Positions 8,529-17,700 of a stretch of DNA of 45,710 bases are shown here, in pieces (the first letter of the stretch is position 1; every line of letters begins with the position of its first letter). The position numbers were made by a program, and so were the translations under genes. The stretch is from contig PEAB01000021.1 of NCBI GenBank assembly GCA_002753395.1, positions 1 through 45,710 on the forward strand. The letters run 5' to 3'. The notes beneath the pieces were generated by a model that had not been told where the DNA came from, made no database searches, and worked only from the letters and a program-made list of their open reading frames with translations. Source of the DNA: Nitrospirae bacterium MYbinv3 (GTDB lineage: Bacteria > Nitrospirota > Thermodesulfovibrionia > Thermodesulfovibrionales > Magnetobacteriaceae).

Positions 8529-9926
8529 ATGTTCAACGATAGGCCAGACCTAAACGCCATAACCCTGCTTATCGTAGATGACGCACTTCCCACCCTGGAC
8601 GCCATAGAAAGACAGTTCAAGGATTCAGGGGGGAAGGTCTACAGAGCCCCTGGCATAGACGATGCCCTCCGGCTGATCTCCGAGACATCAGTAGACGTTG
8701 TCCTTGCCGTTGCCCACCGCCTTGGATCCAACTGGACAGACCTCCTGGAGGGGTTCTTGGCTGCTAATCCCAAGGGACTCTTCTATTTCATAGACGATCA
8801 ATACATCGAGGCGCCAATTGAGATGTTCAGCGCTGGCGTTGAGGACTATCTTAGCAGCAACATAACGCCCATCCGCTTTGCCCAGATGGTGGAGACAAGG
8901 CTTGGCAGGCATGATGGTAAAAGCACCGCCCTGACACTTGTAAACCCGCTGATAACAAGGCTCCGCCCCTACTTTCTATTCCGTTCTCCAGCCATGTACC
9001 AGGCATTGGCAAACCTGCCTGCTATGGCGGCCTCAAACCAGCCGATACTCATAACTGGGCAGACCGGCACCGGCAAGGAAATGGTTGCCCGCTCCATACA
9101 CGTCTTAAGTAAGAGGGCAGATGGCCCATTTGTAGCCGTCAACTGTGGCGCAATCCCTGAGGGACTCATTGAGGATGAACTCTTTGGGCACGAAAAGGGC
9201 GCCTTTACCGGTGCGCTTCGGATGCGTAAGGGAAAATTCGAGGAGGCAGACGGCGGCACCCTGCTGTTAGATGAGATAGGCGACATGCCTTTGCTCTTAC
9301 AGGTGCGCCTCTTGCGGGTGCTGGAGGACAGCAGGTTTTACAGGGTCGGAGGCGACACACCTGTAACCTTCAACGTGCGCATCATAGCGGCCACACGTAG
9401 GGAGCTTGGCAAGGCTGTTGAAGAAGGTCTCTTCCGTGATGACCTCTACTATCGCCTAAACGTCCTGCGCATACACCTACCAACTCTGAATCAACGCCCC
9501 GAGGATATTGCCTATCTGGCGCTCTACTTTCTTGCCAGAGCCTTTGCCGAGATGAACGTCCCCCCGCCATACCCCAGCCTCTCCGCCGCTACTATCGACC
9601 TTATTGAACATCTGCGCTGGAAGGGCAATGTCCGGGAACTCAGGAACGTTATGACGCGCGTTGCCATCCTATTGCCCGCAGGCGTCAAACTGATCCTCCC
9701 ACAGCACGTCCTGCCACACATCGAGGAGAGAGAACAGCCTGTATTCTTCTCAATTTCCGATAAAGGCAGCTCCAGCATCCTTATCCCTCTAGGTACTCCC
9801 CTGCAACAGGCCGAGGAAACCGTCATCATGGAAACCCTCAAACTTACCGGCGGCAACCGCTCAAAAACCGCAAAACTCCTAAACATCAGCCTGAGCACCC
9901 TACGCAGAAAACTGGGAAGAAGGTAA
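8529..9926 (+). CDS. Sigma-54-dependent transcriptional activator with degenerate receiver domain
   Basis: The product is 465 aa and NtrC-like in layout. Residues 10-125 form a receiver fold that keeps the acidic pair (VDD, 17-18) but has no Asp at the phosphorylation position (VDVVLAVAH near 55-63). The conserved C-terminal Lys is replaced by Ser in VEDYLSS. The AAA+ domain is complete: Walker A GQTGTGKE (177-184), the sigma-54-contacting GAFTGA (224-229), Walker B LLLDEIGD (245-252) and a GNVRELRN sensor motif. A Fis-type helix-turn-helix ends the protein (about 430-465). It should therefore activate sigma-54 promoters independently of receiver phosphorylation, perhaps through a partner protein. 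Spacing suggests co-transcription with nfeD and slipin, and the Hsp20 genes lie downstream. Confidence 0.93.
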   Translation: MFNDRPDLNAITLLIVDDALPTLDAIERQFKDSGGKVYRAPGIDDALRLISETSVDVVLAVAHRLGSNWTDLLEGFLAANPKGLFYFIDDQYIEAPIEMFSAGVEDYLSSNITPIRFAQMVETRLGRHDGKSTALTLVNPLITRLRPYFLFRSPAMYQALANLPAMAASNQPILITGQTGTGKEMVARSIHVLSKRADGPFVAVNCGAIPEGLIEDELFGHEKGAFTGALRMRKGKFEEADGGTLLLDEIGDMPLLLQVRLLRVLEDSRFYRVGGDTPVTFNVRIIAATRRELGKAVEEGLFRDDLYYRLNVLRIHLPTLNQRPEDIAYLALYFLARAFAEMNVPPPYPSLSAATIDLIEHLRWKGNVRELRNVMTRVAILLPAGVKLILPQHVLPHIEEREQPVFFSISDKGSSSILIPLGTPLQQAEETVIMETLKLTGGNRSKTAKLLNISLSTLRRKLGRR

Positions 9927-9941
9927 AGGGGAAAAGAAGAA

Positions 9942-10003
9942 GGAGAGACTCTGTCTCCCCTTAGACCCCTCCGCAAGGGGACTGGTCCCCTTGACCCCGT
10001 AAA
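9942..10003 (-). repeat. Two-hairpin dispersed repeat, copy 6
   Basis: Minus-strand copy. Stem 1 is CAAGGGGAC/GTCCCCTTG (9974-9993). Stem 2 reads GGGGAGAC, AGA, GTCTCTCC on the minus strand, with one G.U pair. A 33-nt flank after 9999 (to 10031) matches 74-106 with a few differences. The remaining stretch to 10228 holds two GGTCATTTTGA direct repeats near 10057 and 10082 and a possible sigma-54 site. Confidence 0.85.
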
Positions 10004-10161
10004 TGTCTGGCGTGGTTGCTTAAGATGTTACCTAGGTACTTATACGTAACGCTGGGGAGTCCCTGGTCATTTTGACCCATAGGTCATTTTGATACATATC
10101 ATATTGGTCTTTTAGAGCTGCATGGAGTAATCTAACGTTTGTTAAATAAGGAATTTCATTA

Positions 10162-10177
10162 TGGCATGATATTTGAT
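10162..10177 (+). promoter_or_regulatory. Possible sigma-54 promoter upstream of the Hsp20 genes
   Basis: TGGCATG, 4 nt, TTGAT resembles the -24/-12 consensus TGGCACG-N4-TTGCW. The -24 GG is present at the right spacing, but the -12 GC is GA here, which weakens the case. It lies 51 nt before the first Hsp20 ATG and downstream of a sigma-54 activator gene. Confidence 0.3.
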
Positions 10178-10227
10178 ACTACCTCTATAAAGTTGAAAAT
10201 AAACTAAATATAAGGAGGAATGACAAG

Positions 10228-10692
10228 ATGTTATGGACAGATTTTGGTAGATTAGGACAGAGGAGAAATCCTTTTAGAGAGGTTGTTGACGTACAGGAGC
10301 AGGTGAGGACTATGCAGAGAGAGCTAAACAGGATGTTGTCTGGGGTCACCTTGCCATCAACCTCAGAGTTTCCAACTGTAAACCTTTGGGTTGACGATGA
10401 AAATGCGGTGGCCACTGCCGAGCTTGCCGGTGTAAGTGCCGAGGGCATTGATATATCGGTAGTTGGAAAGACGCTAACCTTAAAGGTAGTCCGCCAGCCC
10501 TTAGAGGTCAAGGAAGGCGAGTCGTTCCATCGCAGAGAGCGCTGGCACGGTCAGTACACAAGGACTGTTGAACTGCCATTCAACATTGACAGCGAAAAGG
10601 TTGAGGCAAGATTCGCAAAGGGTGTACTTTATATTACGCTTCCAAGGACAGCGGCAGATAAGCCAAGAAAGATAGCTATAAAGTCAACATAA
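10228..10692 (+). CDS. Hsp20/alpha-crystallin small heat-shock protein (first of three)
   Basis: ATP-independent holdase that keeps unfolding proteins soluble for DnaK/DnaJ refolding. It is 154 aa. The N-terminal arm (1-45) is rich in Arg, Gln and aromatic residues. The alpha-crystallin domain spans about 46-145, with the hallmark AKGVLYITLPR near 131, and the tail carries the I-X-I motif KIAIKST used in oligomer assembly. The start follows AAGGAGGAAT with good spacing. It is the first gene of a tight trio, with 15 nt to the next. The family call is clear; which of the three forms mixed oligomers cannot be told. Confidence 0.93.
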   Translation: MLWTDFGRLGQRRNPFREVVDVQEQVRTMQRELNRMLSGVTLPSTSEFPTVNLWVDDENAVATAELAGVSAEGIDISVVGKTLTLKVVRQPLEVKEGESFHRRERWHGQYTRTVELPFNIDSEKVEARFAKGVLYITLPRTAADKPRKIAIKST

Positions 10693-10707
10693 AGGAGGTA
10701 TATTGAT

Positions 10708-11115
10708 ATGGTAGACGATGTAAAAGAATATCAAAAGAAAGAGGCAGAGGTAGTAGAGGGTGTTGAACGTACAAGGGCCAGAAAGGTATACGCCCCTCTA
10801 GTGGACATAGTTGAAAGGAGTGGCGACATACTGGTGATTGCAGATATCCCCGGAGTAGATGAGAAGACACTGGACATCACACTTGAGAAGAACGTGCTGA
10901 CCATATCGGGTTATGTCGAGCCGGAGGTGCCAGAGAAGCTCAAGTTGGCGTATGCGGAATACGGTATAGGCGATTACCAGCGCAGCTTTACCCTCTCGGA
11001 CGAGGTTGACAGAAACGGCATAGAGGCCACCGTCAAGGATGGCGTCTTGAGATTGGTATTACCCAAGGCGGAGGCCCTAAAGACCAGAAAGATTGAGGTC
11101 AAGGCAGCAGCCTAG
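10708..11115 (+). CDS. Hsp20/alpha-crystallin small heat-shock protein (second of three)
   Basis: 135 aa. It has a short charged N-terminal arm (VKEYQKKEAEVVEGVE), then an alpha-crystallin domain (about 30-130) with ADIPGVDEKTLDITLEKNVL and the signature VKDGVLRLVLPKAE. The tail has IEVKAAA in place of a full I-X-I motif. AAGGAGG precedes the ATG. It is clearly diverged from both neighbours, with a different arm and loop (EYGIGDYQRSF), so it is not a recent tandem duplicate. Confidence 0.92.
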   Translation: MVDDVKEYQKKEAEVVEGVERTRARKVYAPLVDIVERSGDILVIADIPGVDEKTLDITLEKNVLTISGYVEPEVPEKLKLAYAEYGIGDYQRSFTLSDEVDRNGIEATVKDGVLRLVLPKAEALKTRKIEVKAAA

Positions 11116-11141
11116 ACCAAGGATAAAAAGGAGGCAGAGCT

Positions 11142-11600
11142 ATGGATTTTAGAGACTTAGTACCGTGGGGCTTTGGAAAGAAACGGCAAGAGACTGAACA
11201 TCCACTGCTTGTGATGAACGATCTCTTTAGGAACTTCCTTAGCGACTTTGGCGTAGAACCATTTACAAGGTTTAACCCCAGTGTCAACATAACAGAGAGC
11301 GATAAAGAGATAAAGGTCTCCGCCGAACTACCCGGCATGGATGAGAAAGACATCGACGTGTCTATTACACAAGACTCTCTGACCATCAAGGGTGAGAAGA
11401 AAGAAGAGAAACAGGAAGAGGCAACAGGTTACTACCACGTAGAGCGGTCATATGGTGCCTTCTCTAGAACGATCCCTCTCCCCTGCGAGTTAGATCATAA
11501 CAAGATCGAGGCCAGCTTCAAAAAGGGCGTACTGGTGATCACACTGCCTAAAACCGCTGAGGCCTGTAAGGAGAAGCGGAAGATCACCATAAAGACCTAA
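11142..11600 (+). CDS. Hsp20/alpha-crystallin small heat-shock protein (third of three)
   Basis: 152 aa, closest of the three to the classical bacterial class A form. Motifs are NPSVNITESDKEIKVSAELPGMDEKDIDVSI, a Lys/Glu-rich loop (GEKKEEKQEEATGYYHVERSYGAFSRTIPLP), the signature FKKGVLVITLPKT, and the C-terminal I-X-I motif KITIKT. AAAGGAGG precedes the ATG 26 nt after the second gene. It is followed at once by a dispersed repeat (11622-11712), which may form the 3' end of the transcript. Confidence 0.94.
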   Translation: MDFRDLVPWGFGKKRQETEHPLLVMNDLFRNFLSDFGVEPFTRFNPSVNITESDKEIKVSAELPGMDEKDIDVSITQDSLTIKGEKKEEKQEEATGYYHVERSYGAFSRTIPLPCELDHNKIEASFKKGVLVITLPKTAEACKEKRKITIKT

Positions 11601-11621
11601 CAGTAGGCACACTACTTACTC

Positions 11622-11712
11622 ATTTACGGGGTGAAGGGGACATCTTTGTGGCCGGGGTTCCTCAGGCCACTCCCCTTGCGAAGGGGTCTGAGGGGGAGTT
11701 TTGCTCCCCCTT
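11622..11712 (+). repeat. Two-hairpin dispersed repeat, expanded copy 7
   Basis: Plus-strand copy after the Hsp20 trio. The first hairpin is expanded with the same CTTTGTGGCCGGGGT insert seen in the copy at 2288. Stem 2 is GGGGGAG (11692-11698), TTTTG, CTCCCCC (11704-11710). It directly abuts the 78-bp direct repeat that begins at 11730. Confidence 0.8.
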
Positions 11713-11729
11713 CTCTCTTCTCTTACGCT

Positions 11730-11807
11730 CCGAATTCCTTTAGCACCTCTTGGGTGACTTCATGGTAGGCGTTGATGTATTTGGGGGAGACGTGGATGAT
11801 TTCGATG
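11730..11807 (-). repeat. 78-bp direct repeat, outer copy: displaced 3' end of the MBL-fold gene
   Basis: Identical over 78 bp to 12729-12806, at an offset of exactly 999 bp. Read on the minus strand it encodes the last 26 or so codons of the metallo-beta-lactamase gene (HVSPKYINAYHEVTQEV to LKEFG). It then diverges slightly into GGA GCG TAA, where the intact gene has GGC GCG GCA TAG, so this copy keeps its own in-frame stop. It looks like a gene end displaced by, or brought in with, the nuclease cassette. Confidence 0.9.
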
Positions 11808-11859
11808 TATGGCACTATCGAAGATAGTTAATATGAATGATTACGAATGAGGATTTATA

Positions 11860-12681
11860 ATGCATAAAACATACGACGTGCTGCTTAAGGACATCATCAA
11901 GGATGTGCCACCGAAGTTTTTGAAAATACTTACTGGTTACGAGACTGGGAAGTTCCTGGACATACAGTTTCCAGATGTAAAATTAAGAGAGCCGGACTTA
12001 TTGGTAGAGGTTGAGGATGGAAACATCGTGCACATCGAAATACAGTCAACCGAAGACAAGTCTATCACGAAGCGAATGTACGAATACAGCGCCTTAATTA
12101 ATAGTCAGTTTGACAGATTACCTTTACAAACACTGTTGTACATTGGTGACAAGGAAATAAGCGCTATAGATAGTCTAACCAGCAGGGACGTGCATTACTC
12201 GTACCGATACCTTGATATGAAGAAAATCGATTGCTGCGAGCTTATGCAGAGCGATAAACCGGAGGACTTGGTTCTTGCAATCCTTTGTAAGACAGACAAT
12301 GTTGATGGTACGATAAAAACGATTGTGGGTAGGATTTCAGTTTTACCTCCAAAGGAAGCAAGAGACTACTGTCTAAAACTGTTGTACCTGTCTAATTTAA
12401 AAAAGTTGTATAATAAGGTTAAAAGGGAGGTAGATAATATGCCAATAACGTTTGACATAAGAGAGAGCGAGATGTTTCTGGATGGTAAACGTGAAGGATT
12501 ACTTGAGGGTGAGCGCAAAGGGATACTCGAAGGAATGCTTGATATTAAATATGGTTCAGAAGGTCTCGAACTTATGGATATGGCCAGAAATATAGATGAT
12601 TTTGAGATGCTAAGGATTTTGATAAAGGGGTCTAATACTGTAGAAGAATTGAGAGCGGCTATTATCGACAGGTTCAAATAA
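11860..12681 (+). CDS. Rpn/PD-(D/E)XK nuclease-family putative transposase
   Basis: 273 aa. The N-terminal half matches the Rpn (recombination-promoting nuclease) type of PD-(D/E)XK fold. The core is EPDLLVEVEDGNIVHIEIQS, with likely metal ligands Asp46 and Glu60 and the family's E-X-Q variant at 60-62, followed by a conserved KRMYEYSALI helix. The C-terminus has Gly/Glu-rich heptad-like repeats (REGLLEGERKGILEGM), common in this family. GAGG lies 7 nt before the ATG. Characterised Rpn proteins cut DNA and raise RecA-independent recombination. The gene is flanked by perfect 78-bp direct repeats of the neighbouring gene's 3' end and looks more AT-rich than its surroundings, both consistent with arrival as a cassette. 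Confidence 0.85.
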   Translation: MHKTYDVLLKDIIKDVPPKFLKILTGYETGKFLDIQFPDVKLREPDLLVEVEDGNIVHIEIQSTEDKSITKRMYEYSALINSQFDRLPLQTLLYIGDKEISAIDSLTSRDVHYSYRYLDMKKIDCCELMQSDKPEDLVLAILCKTDNVDGTIKTIVGRISVLPPKEARDYCLKLLYLSNLKKLYNKVKREVDNMPITFDIRESEMFLDGKREGLLEGERKGILEGMLDIKYGSEGLELMDMARNIDDFEMLRILIKGSNTVEELRAAIIDRFK

Positions 12682-12718
12682 AAAAACTGAGCTACTCCCC
12701 CGTATATCGCTGTTCCCT

Positions 12719-13687
12719 CTATGCCGCGCCGAATTCCTTTAGCACCTCTTGGGTGACTTCATGGTAGGCGTTGATGTATTTGGGGGAGACGTGGATGATT
12801 TCGATGGCTTTGGCGTTGGCTTTTCTGGCTATATAGCCGGCTAGTATTGTTGTGAGGTGGTTTCGGCTGAAGGCTCTTTCTTTGTCCCTTTCGAGGAAGA
12901 AGGCTTCTATGTAGAGGGTGTCTGAGCCTCTTGCGAGCGAGATTGCCTTTTCGATGTTTTGTGGAGTGGGGGAGATGTCGGTGATGTAACATATCCTCTG
13001 ACCTTTTGTTATTATGGCCAAGTTGCTGAGTTCATCGAGGGTATAGGACTTTCCATTGAGAACAAACTCCGTATCGTTTTTGTCGTTTCTGATAGCAGAT
13101 TTCAGTTCGTTGAGCCAGGGACCAACGGTAAAGCCTCGTTCGTCTAGGAGTGCTTTGTTTATGTTTATGTGTAAGTCTTCCTCCAGGTTATAACCTAGGA
13201 CTGGAATGCCGTGATAAAAGGTGTATGCGTGGACAGAGAGGCCATCGTGGGAGAGGATTTCCTCTGTGCGCGGCGTGATGGGTCTGTCTATGCGGTCAAA
13301 GCCCTCTTGTGCGTAAAAGCTCGCTCGAAGGGTCCCGGTCTCTGTCAGTTCGCAGACCTCTATCTTTAGCGGGTACTGCCTTATGAGGTTCCATGTGAAG
13401 CCGTTTAGCTTACTCTGTACGGCCTTGATTATGCCCTCAGGGCCGTAGATGTTGATAGGCGTCTCCCTGCTTAAGAGACACCGGATGAGGCTGTCAAAGC
13501 CGATAAAGTGATCAATGTGCATGTGGGTGACAAAGACGTGCTTTATCTTCTGCACCTCCCTCACAGAGAGCGTCGATAGATCGCCGAGGTCAAAGATAAC
13601 GGCATCCTGTTGTCTCCTAAACCTGACAAAGAGTACAGGGTCGTTAAATGGGTTATTAAGCATCTTGCAAAAAAAAGTTGTCTTCAT
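12719..13687 (-). CDS. Metallo-beta-lactamase-fold hydrolase, RNase Z-like
   Basis: I chose the ATG at 13687 (322 aa) because AAGGAGAGAG lies about 8 nt upstream; an in-frame ATG ten codons earlier has no ribosome site. The zinc-binding motif THMHIDH (about residue 56) follows VIFDLGDLSTLS, and a second metal region has TDISPTP and a late HLTT and HVSP. This is the ElaC/RNase Z-like branch of the fold, in which tRNA 3'-end processing is typical, but the substrate cannot be fixed from sequence. The last 26 codons are the inner copy of the 78-bp direct repeat, so this gene's 3' end has been exchanged or regenerated beside the nuclease cassette. Confidence 0.87.
   Translation of the reverse strand: MKTTFFCKMLNNPFNDPVLFVRFRRQQDAVIFDLGDLSTLSVREVQKIKHVFVTHMHIDHFIGFDSLIRCLLSRETPINIYGPEGIIKAVQSKLNGFTWNLIRQYPLKIEVCELTETGTLRASFYAQEGFDRIDRPITPRTEEILSHDGLSVHAYTFYHGIPVLGYNLEEDLHININKALLDERGFTVGPWLNELKSAIRNDKNDTEFVLNGKSYTLDELSNLAIITKGQRICYITDISPTPQNIEKAISLARGSDTLYIEAFFLERDKERAFSRNHLTTILAGYIARKANAKAIEIIHVSPKYINAYHEVTQEVLKEFGAA
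12729..12806 (-). repeat. 78-bp direct repeat, inner copy within the MBL-fold gene
   Basis: Perfect match to 11730-11807. It forms part of the final coding stretch of the intact metallo-beta-lactamase-fold gene. The unit between the two copies (11808-12728) is 921 bp and contains only the Rpn-type nuclease gene and short AT-rich flanks. Confidence 0.9.
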
Positions 13688-13762
13688 ATTTAAAACTCTC
13701 TCCTTTATATGATACAATAAAACATTGTTATGTTTTAATATAAAAAACTCTTAGGAGGCGAA

Positions 13763-14758
13763 ATGTCAGAGTTAAGAAAGGACCCCATCATTGGCAGGTG
13801 GGTTATTATTTCAACTGAGCGAGGAAAAAGGCCGTCTGACTTTATATCTCCATCGCAAAAAAGAAAAAAGGTAACAGGGTTTTGTCCCTTTTGTCCAGGC
13901 AACGAATCCACAACACCCAATGAGATAATATCGTTTAAGCGTCCTGATATGAGCGGTCCATCAGACTGGACATTCAGGGTGGTACCCAATAAGTTCCCTG
14001 CGCTGCAAATAGAAGGGAGCCTTGACAGGTTAAGCGAGGGTATTTTTGGTAAGATGAATGGCATAGGCGCACATGAGATAATCATAGAGACCCCGGATCA
14101 CAGCCTTTCTCTGTCTACGATGGACAGAAAATCTGCTGAGGACGTGCTGTGGGCATTCCACTCACGCCTAAATGACTTGAAAAAGGACCCGCGCTTTAAA
14201 TACGTCCTCATCTTTAAAAACGAGGGTGATGCAGCTGGGGCAACCCTTGAACACACCCATAGTCAGTTGATAGCCCTTCCAATTGTGCCTAAGCGGGTGC
14301 AGGAGGAGATCGAGTCAGCCAGGAAGTATTTTGGATTCATGGAAAAGTGCATATATTGCGAACTTATTGAGCAGGAGCTGGTTGCCAACAAGAGGATCAT
14401 CTATAAGAACGACTCCTACATAGCCTTCTCTGCGTATGCGCCACGCGTCCCTTTTGAGACGTGGATAATCCCTAAGCGGCATGAGTCTTCGTTTGGCCCT
14501 CAGGGTAACAGTTTCACCGCCCTTGCCGATATAATACAGACCGTGCTAGGACAGTATGACAAGATCCTAGGCGACCCTCCGTTTAACCTTATGCTTCATA
14601 CATCGCCGTTTGTTGACGAGATGAATCTCTACTACCACTGGCACATTGAGATGTTTCCAAAGCTCACCAGAACAGCGGGATTTGAGTGGGGATCTGGATT
14701 TTATATAAACCCGACATCACCGGAGGATGCGGCCAAGTACATGAGAGACGGCCTATAA
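13763..14758 (+). CDS. galT: Galactose-1-phosphate uridylyltransferase (HIT superfamily)
   Basis: Transfers UMP between UDP-glucose and galactose-1-phosphate in the Leloir pathway. The product is 331 aa, normal for GalT. AGGAGG lies just before the ATG. The N-terminus has RKDPIIGRWVIISTERGKRP and the zinc-site CPFCPGN. The catalytic histidine triad is EHTHSQLIALP, in HxHxQ form, with Thr where E. coli has Pro. The second half ends with YYHWHIEMFPKLTR. A UDP-galactopyranose mutase is encoded 18 kb away, so UDP-galactose made here could feed galactofuranose synthesis; that link is an inference. Confidence 0.93.
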   Translation: MSELRKDPIIGRWVIISTERGKRPSDFISPSQKRKKVTGFCPFCPGNESTTPNEIISFKRPDMSGPSDWTFRVVPNKFPALQIEGSLDRLSEGIFGKMNGIGAHEIIIETPDHSLSLSTMDRKSAEDVLWAFHSRLNDLKKDPRFKYVLIFKNEGDAAGATLEHTHSQLIALPIVPKRVQEEIESARKYFGFMEKCIYCELIEQELVANKRIIYKNDSYIAFSAYAPRVPFETWIIPKRHESSFGPQGNSFTALADIIQTVLGQYDKILGDPPFNLMLHTSPFVDEMNLYYHWHIEMFPKLTRTAGFEWGSGFYINPTSPEDAAKYMRDGL

Positions 14759-14779
14759 TCTCGTAGAGTAAAGTAGGCA

Positions 14780-17700
14780 ATGTTTAGCCTGGCTAACAAC
14801 ACAATGGTACACAACATTAAGAGTGCCATAGGTAGTAGTCTGCCTGAAGAGGTAGAAAGGCAGAACTCGTTTTTTGAGTTTGCCCAAGCAATAACGCCAT
14901 TATTAGACCTAAACGAGCTTCTGAACAAGATCCCAGAGATTGTTGTAAGACTTATAATGTCAAAGGGTTGTGCTTTAAGACTTTATAATGGTGTTTTTTT
15001 CAAAGTCGTCTCATCTTATGGATTGTCCCCGGAGCTAAAAATGGTTTTATTGCATGAGACAGACAGTTACATCCCGTTACAGGATGTCTTTGATGGTCAT
15101 TCTATAATTTTAGATGACTCAGCCCTCCCTATTGCGCAGTCATTACCCTTGTATGCGACACCCAAGTCTATCGCTTACGTACCGGTTAAGAGGGGCGAGC
15201 AGGTTATCGGCGTGATAGAGCTGTATGACAAACGGGGTACAGAGCAGTCCTTAACACCTTACTTCAACCAGGCAGACATTGTTAAGGTGGAGGGCTTTGC
15301 CTTATTGACATCATTAAGCATTGACAGGGCAACGATTTATAAAGAGAACAACGAGCACAAGAATGATGCCGCTGCTGCGAGAAAAAGGCTTGCAACCCTG
15401 TTTGAAGGCACTCAAAGCGCTATCCTGACTGTTAGACGTGATATGACCATCACCTCAGTAAACAATATGATAGCTTTCTGGACAAATAAGAAGACAGAGG
15501 AGATCATTGACCGTAACTGCATGGAAGTATTTAACGATCCGGAAGGCTTACAGCCGCAAGACATTGCCCTTGAGACCTTTATAAGCGGCCTCCCTTCTTC
15601 AAAGACCTACGACAGCGCCAGCCGCTATGCCGAACTATCAGCCTACCCGATAGAGGGAGATAACGAAATACAAGAATGCATCATAATGATCCGTGATATC
15701 TCCGATAGGATCATTCGTCAGAACGAGATCATCAATCTTTACAAAAGCGTTACTCAGACCAAGGACAAACTGGAAAGCCTTATAGAAAACTCCGCCGATG
15801 CAATTATCACCACAGGGCTTGACGGTATCATAACATCATGGAACAAGAGTGCAGAAAGGATATTTGGTTTTTCAGAAGCCGAGATACTAGGATGCTTCAT
15901 CCCGTTTTTACCTAATTTTAAATACGACACTGTAAAGGAGTATCTTGCTGGCATACAGAGAGGCGATATCCTTAAGGATCTAGAGATAAAGGGAAAGCAC
16001 AAGGATGAGACCCCTATAGACATAAGTCTCACCATCTCCCCTATAAAAGACGCCTATGACACTGTAATTGGCATCACGATAATAGCACGGGATATCTCGC
16101 GCAGAAAGATTGTAGAGAACGAATTACTAAGGAGTACGAGAAAGCTCCAACATCTGTTTTTCATAAGCTCTGCCATGCGCAGCATCCTGGAGTTAGAAAA
16201 ACTCCTGACAATGATCCTGACAGTGGTAACGGTAAAGGACGGCCTTGGCTTTAACAGGGCAATACTATTCCTCTACGATGAGCTGCATAAAACGCTAAAG
16301 GGGACAATGGGTGTAGGCCCTTCCAACCTTACGGAGGCTCATCGCATCTGGGATGATCTCTCCACGGATAGGAAATCCATTGTTGATCTAATAGAGGAAA
16401 TCGAAAAGGGGCCTACGTTAAAAAATGACGGTTTAAACGCTCTGTGCAAGGATCTAGAGATACCAATAGACAGCGTGGCTACGAACTATCTCTCGGCTGC
16501 GGTTATTGAAAAACAGGCATTTAACGTAAAAAACGTCTCCATAGATCAAAGGGCAGATTTAGTCCTCGTAAAAAAGCTTAATACCGAGGCATATGCAGTA
16601 ATCCCCCTCATAGCAATGGATAAGGTAATAGGGGCGCTGTGGGTTGATAACCTGTTTAATCAGCGGCAGATTACCGACGATGATCTAGAATATCTCACAA
16701 CCTTTGCAGACCATGCGGCCACTGCGATAGAGAGCGCCAGACTCTTTGAACAGGTAAGTCTGGCAAAGAGCGAGCTGCACAATATCTTTGAGTCAATATC
16801 AGACATAGTCTTTATAACCGACAGGGATATGGTCATAACAAAAGTAAACAAGGCAGTATGTAATCTGATGGGCAAAGAACTGCAACAGATTGTAGGACAA
16901 AAGTGCTATGAGGTATTTCATAAGCAATGCAGACCTATCTGTCGCTGTCCATATACCGAGATGTTAGAAAAACGAAGGTCAATTATATCTGAGGTAGAGA
17001 GCTTCTATGCCGATAGTAAAGACACTTTTAGTATCTCCATGTCGCCCATATATGACTCCAATGGCGTGTACAACGCAACAGTCCATATCGTTGGCAACGT
17101 AACGGAGGGCAAGCAGTTGAGAGAGCAGTTAGCAAGGATGGAAAAGGTTGCAGCCATAGGAGAGATGACGGCCAGGGTGGCTCATGAGATAAGAAATCCG
17201 CTGTCATCAATAGGCGGTTATGCAAGACGCCTACAGAAAAAACTCGACGGACCGCAGAAGGAATACGCTCAAGTAATAGTAGAGGAGGTTACGCGCCTAG
17301 AAAACATATTGCGGCAGACGTTGGGATTCGTTAGGGAGTCAAAGATATCTAACGAAATCATCGATATAAATGCCATATTACGTTCTGTCAAACAACTCCT
17401 CTACAGCTCCGTAAGGGACAGGATCGTCTTTGAAGAAAGCTACTGCGTTGAAAACATTGAGATCAGAGGCAACCCCAACAGATTAAAAGAGGTCTTTATA
17501 AACCTGGTAACAAACGCCGAGCAATCCATACAGGGTAAAGGCAGGATAGGCATACGCAGTATGAAGGATGTAAACACAGCCATCATAGAGATCGAGGACA
17601 CGGGAGTTGGTATAGACGAAGAGGATATCAAACACATCTTTGACCCCTTCTATACCACAAAGATCACGGGCACTGGCCTGGGGTTAGCCATAACCTCCAA

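Noticed and set aside
12366-12677. Minus-strand frame over the 3' half of the Rpn gene
   Set aside because: Shadow of the plus-strand coding region; its composition mirrors the Gly/Glu repeat codons.
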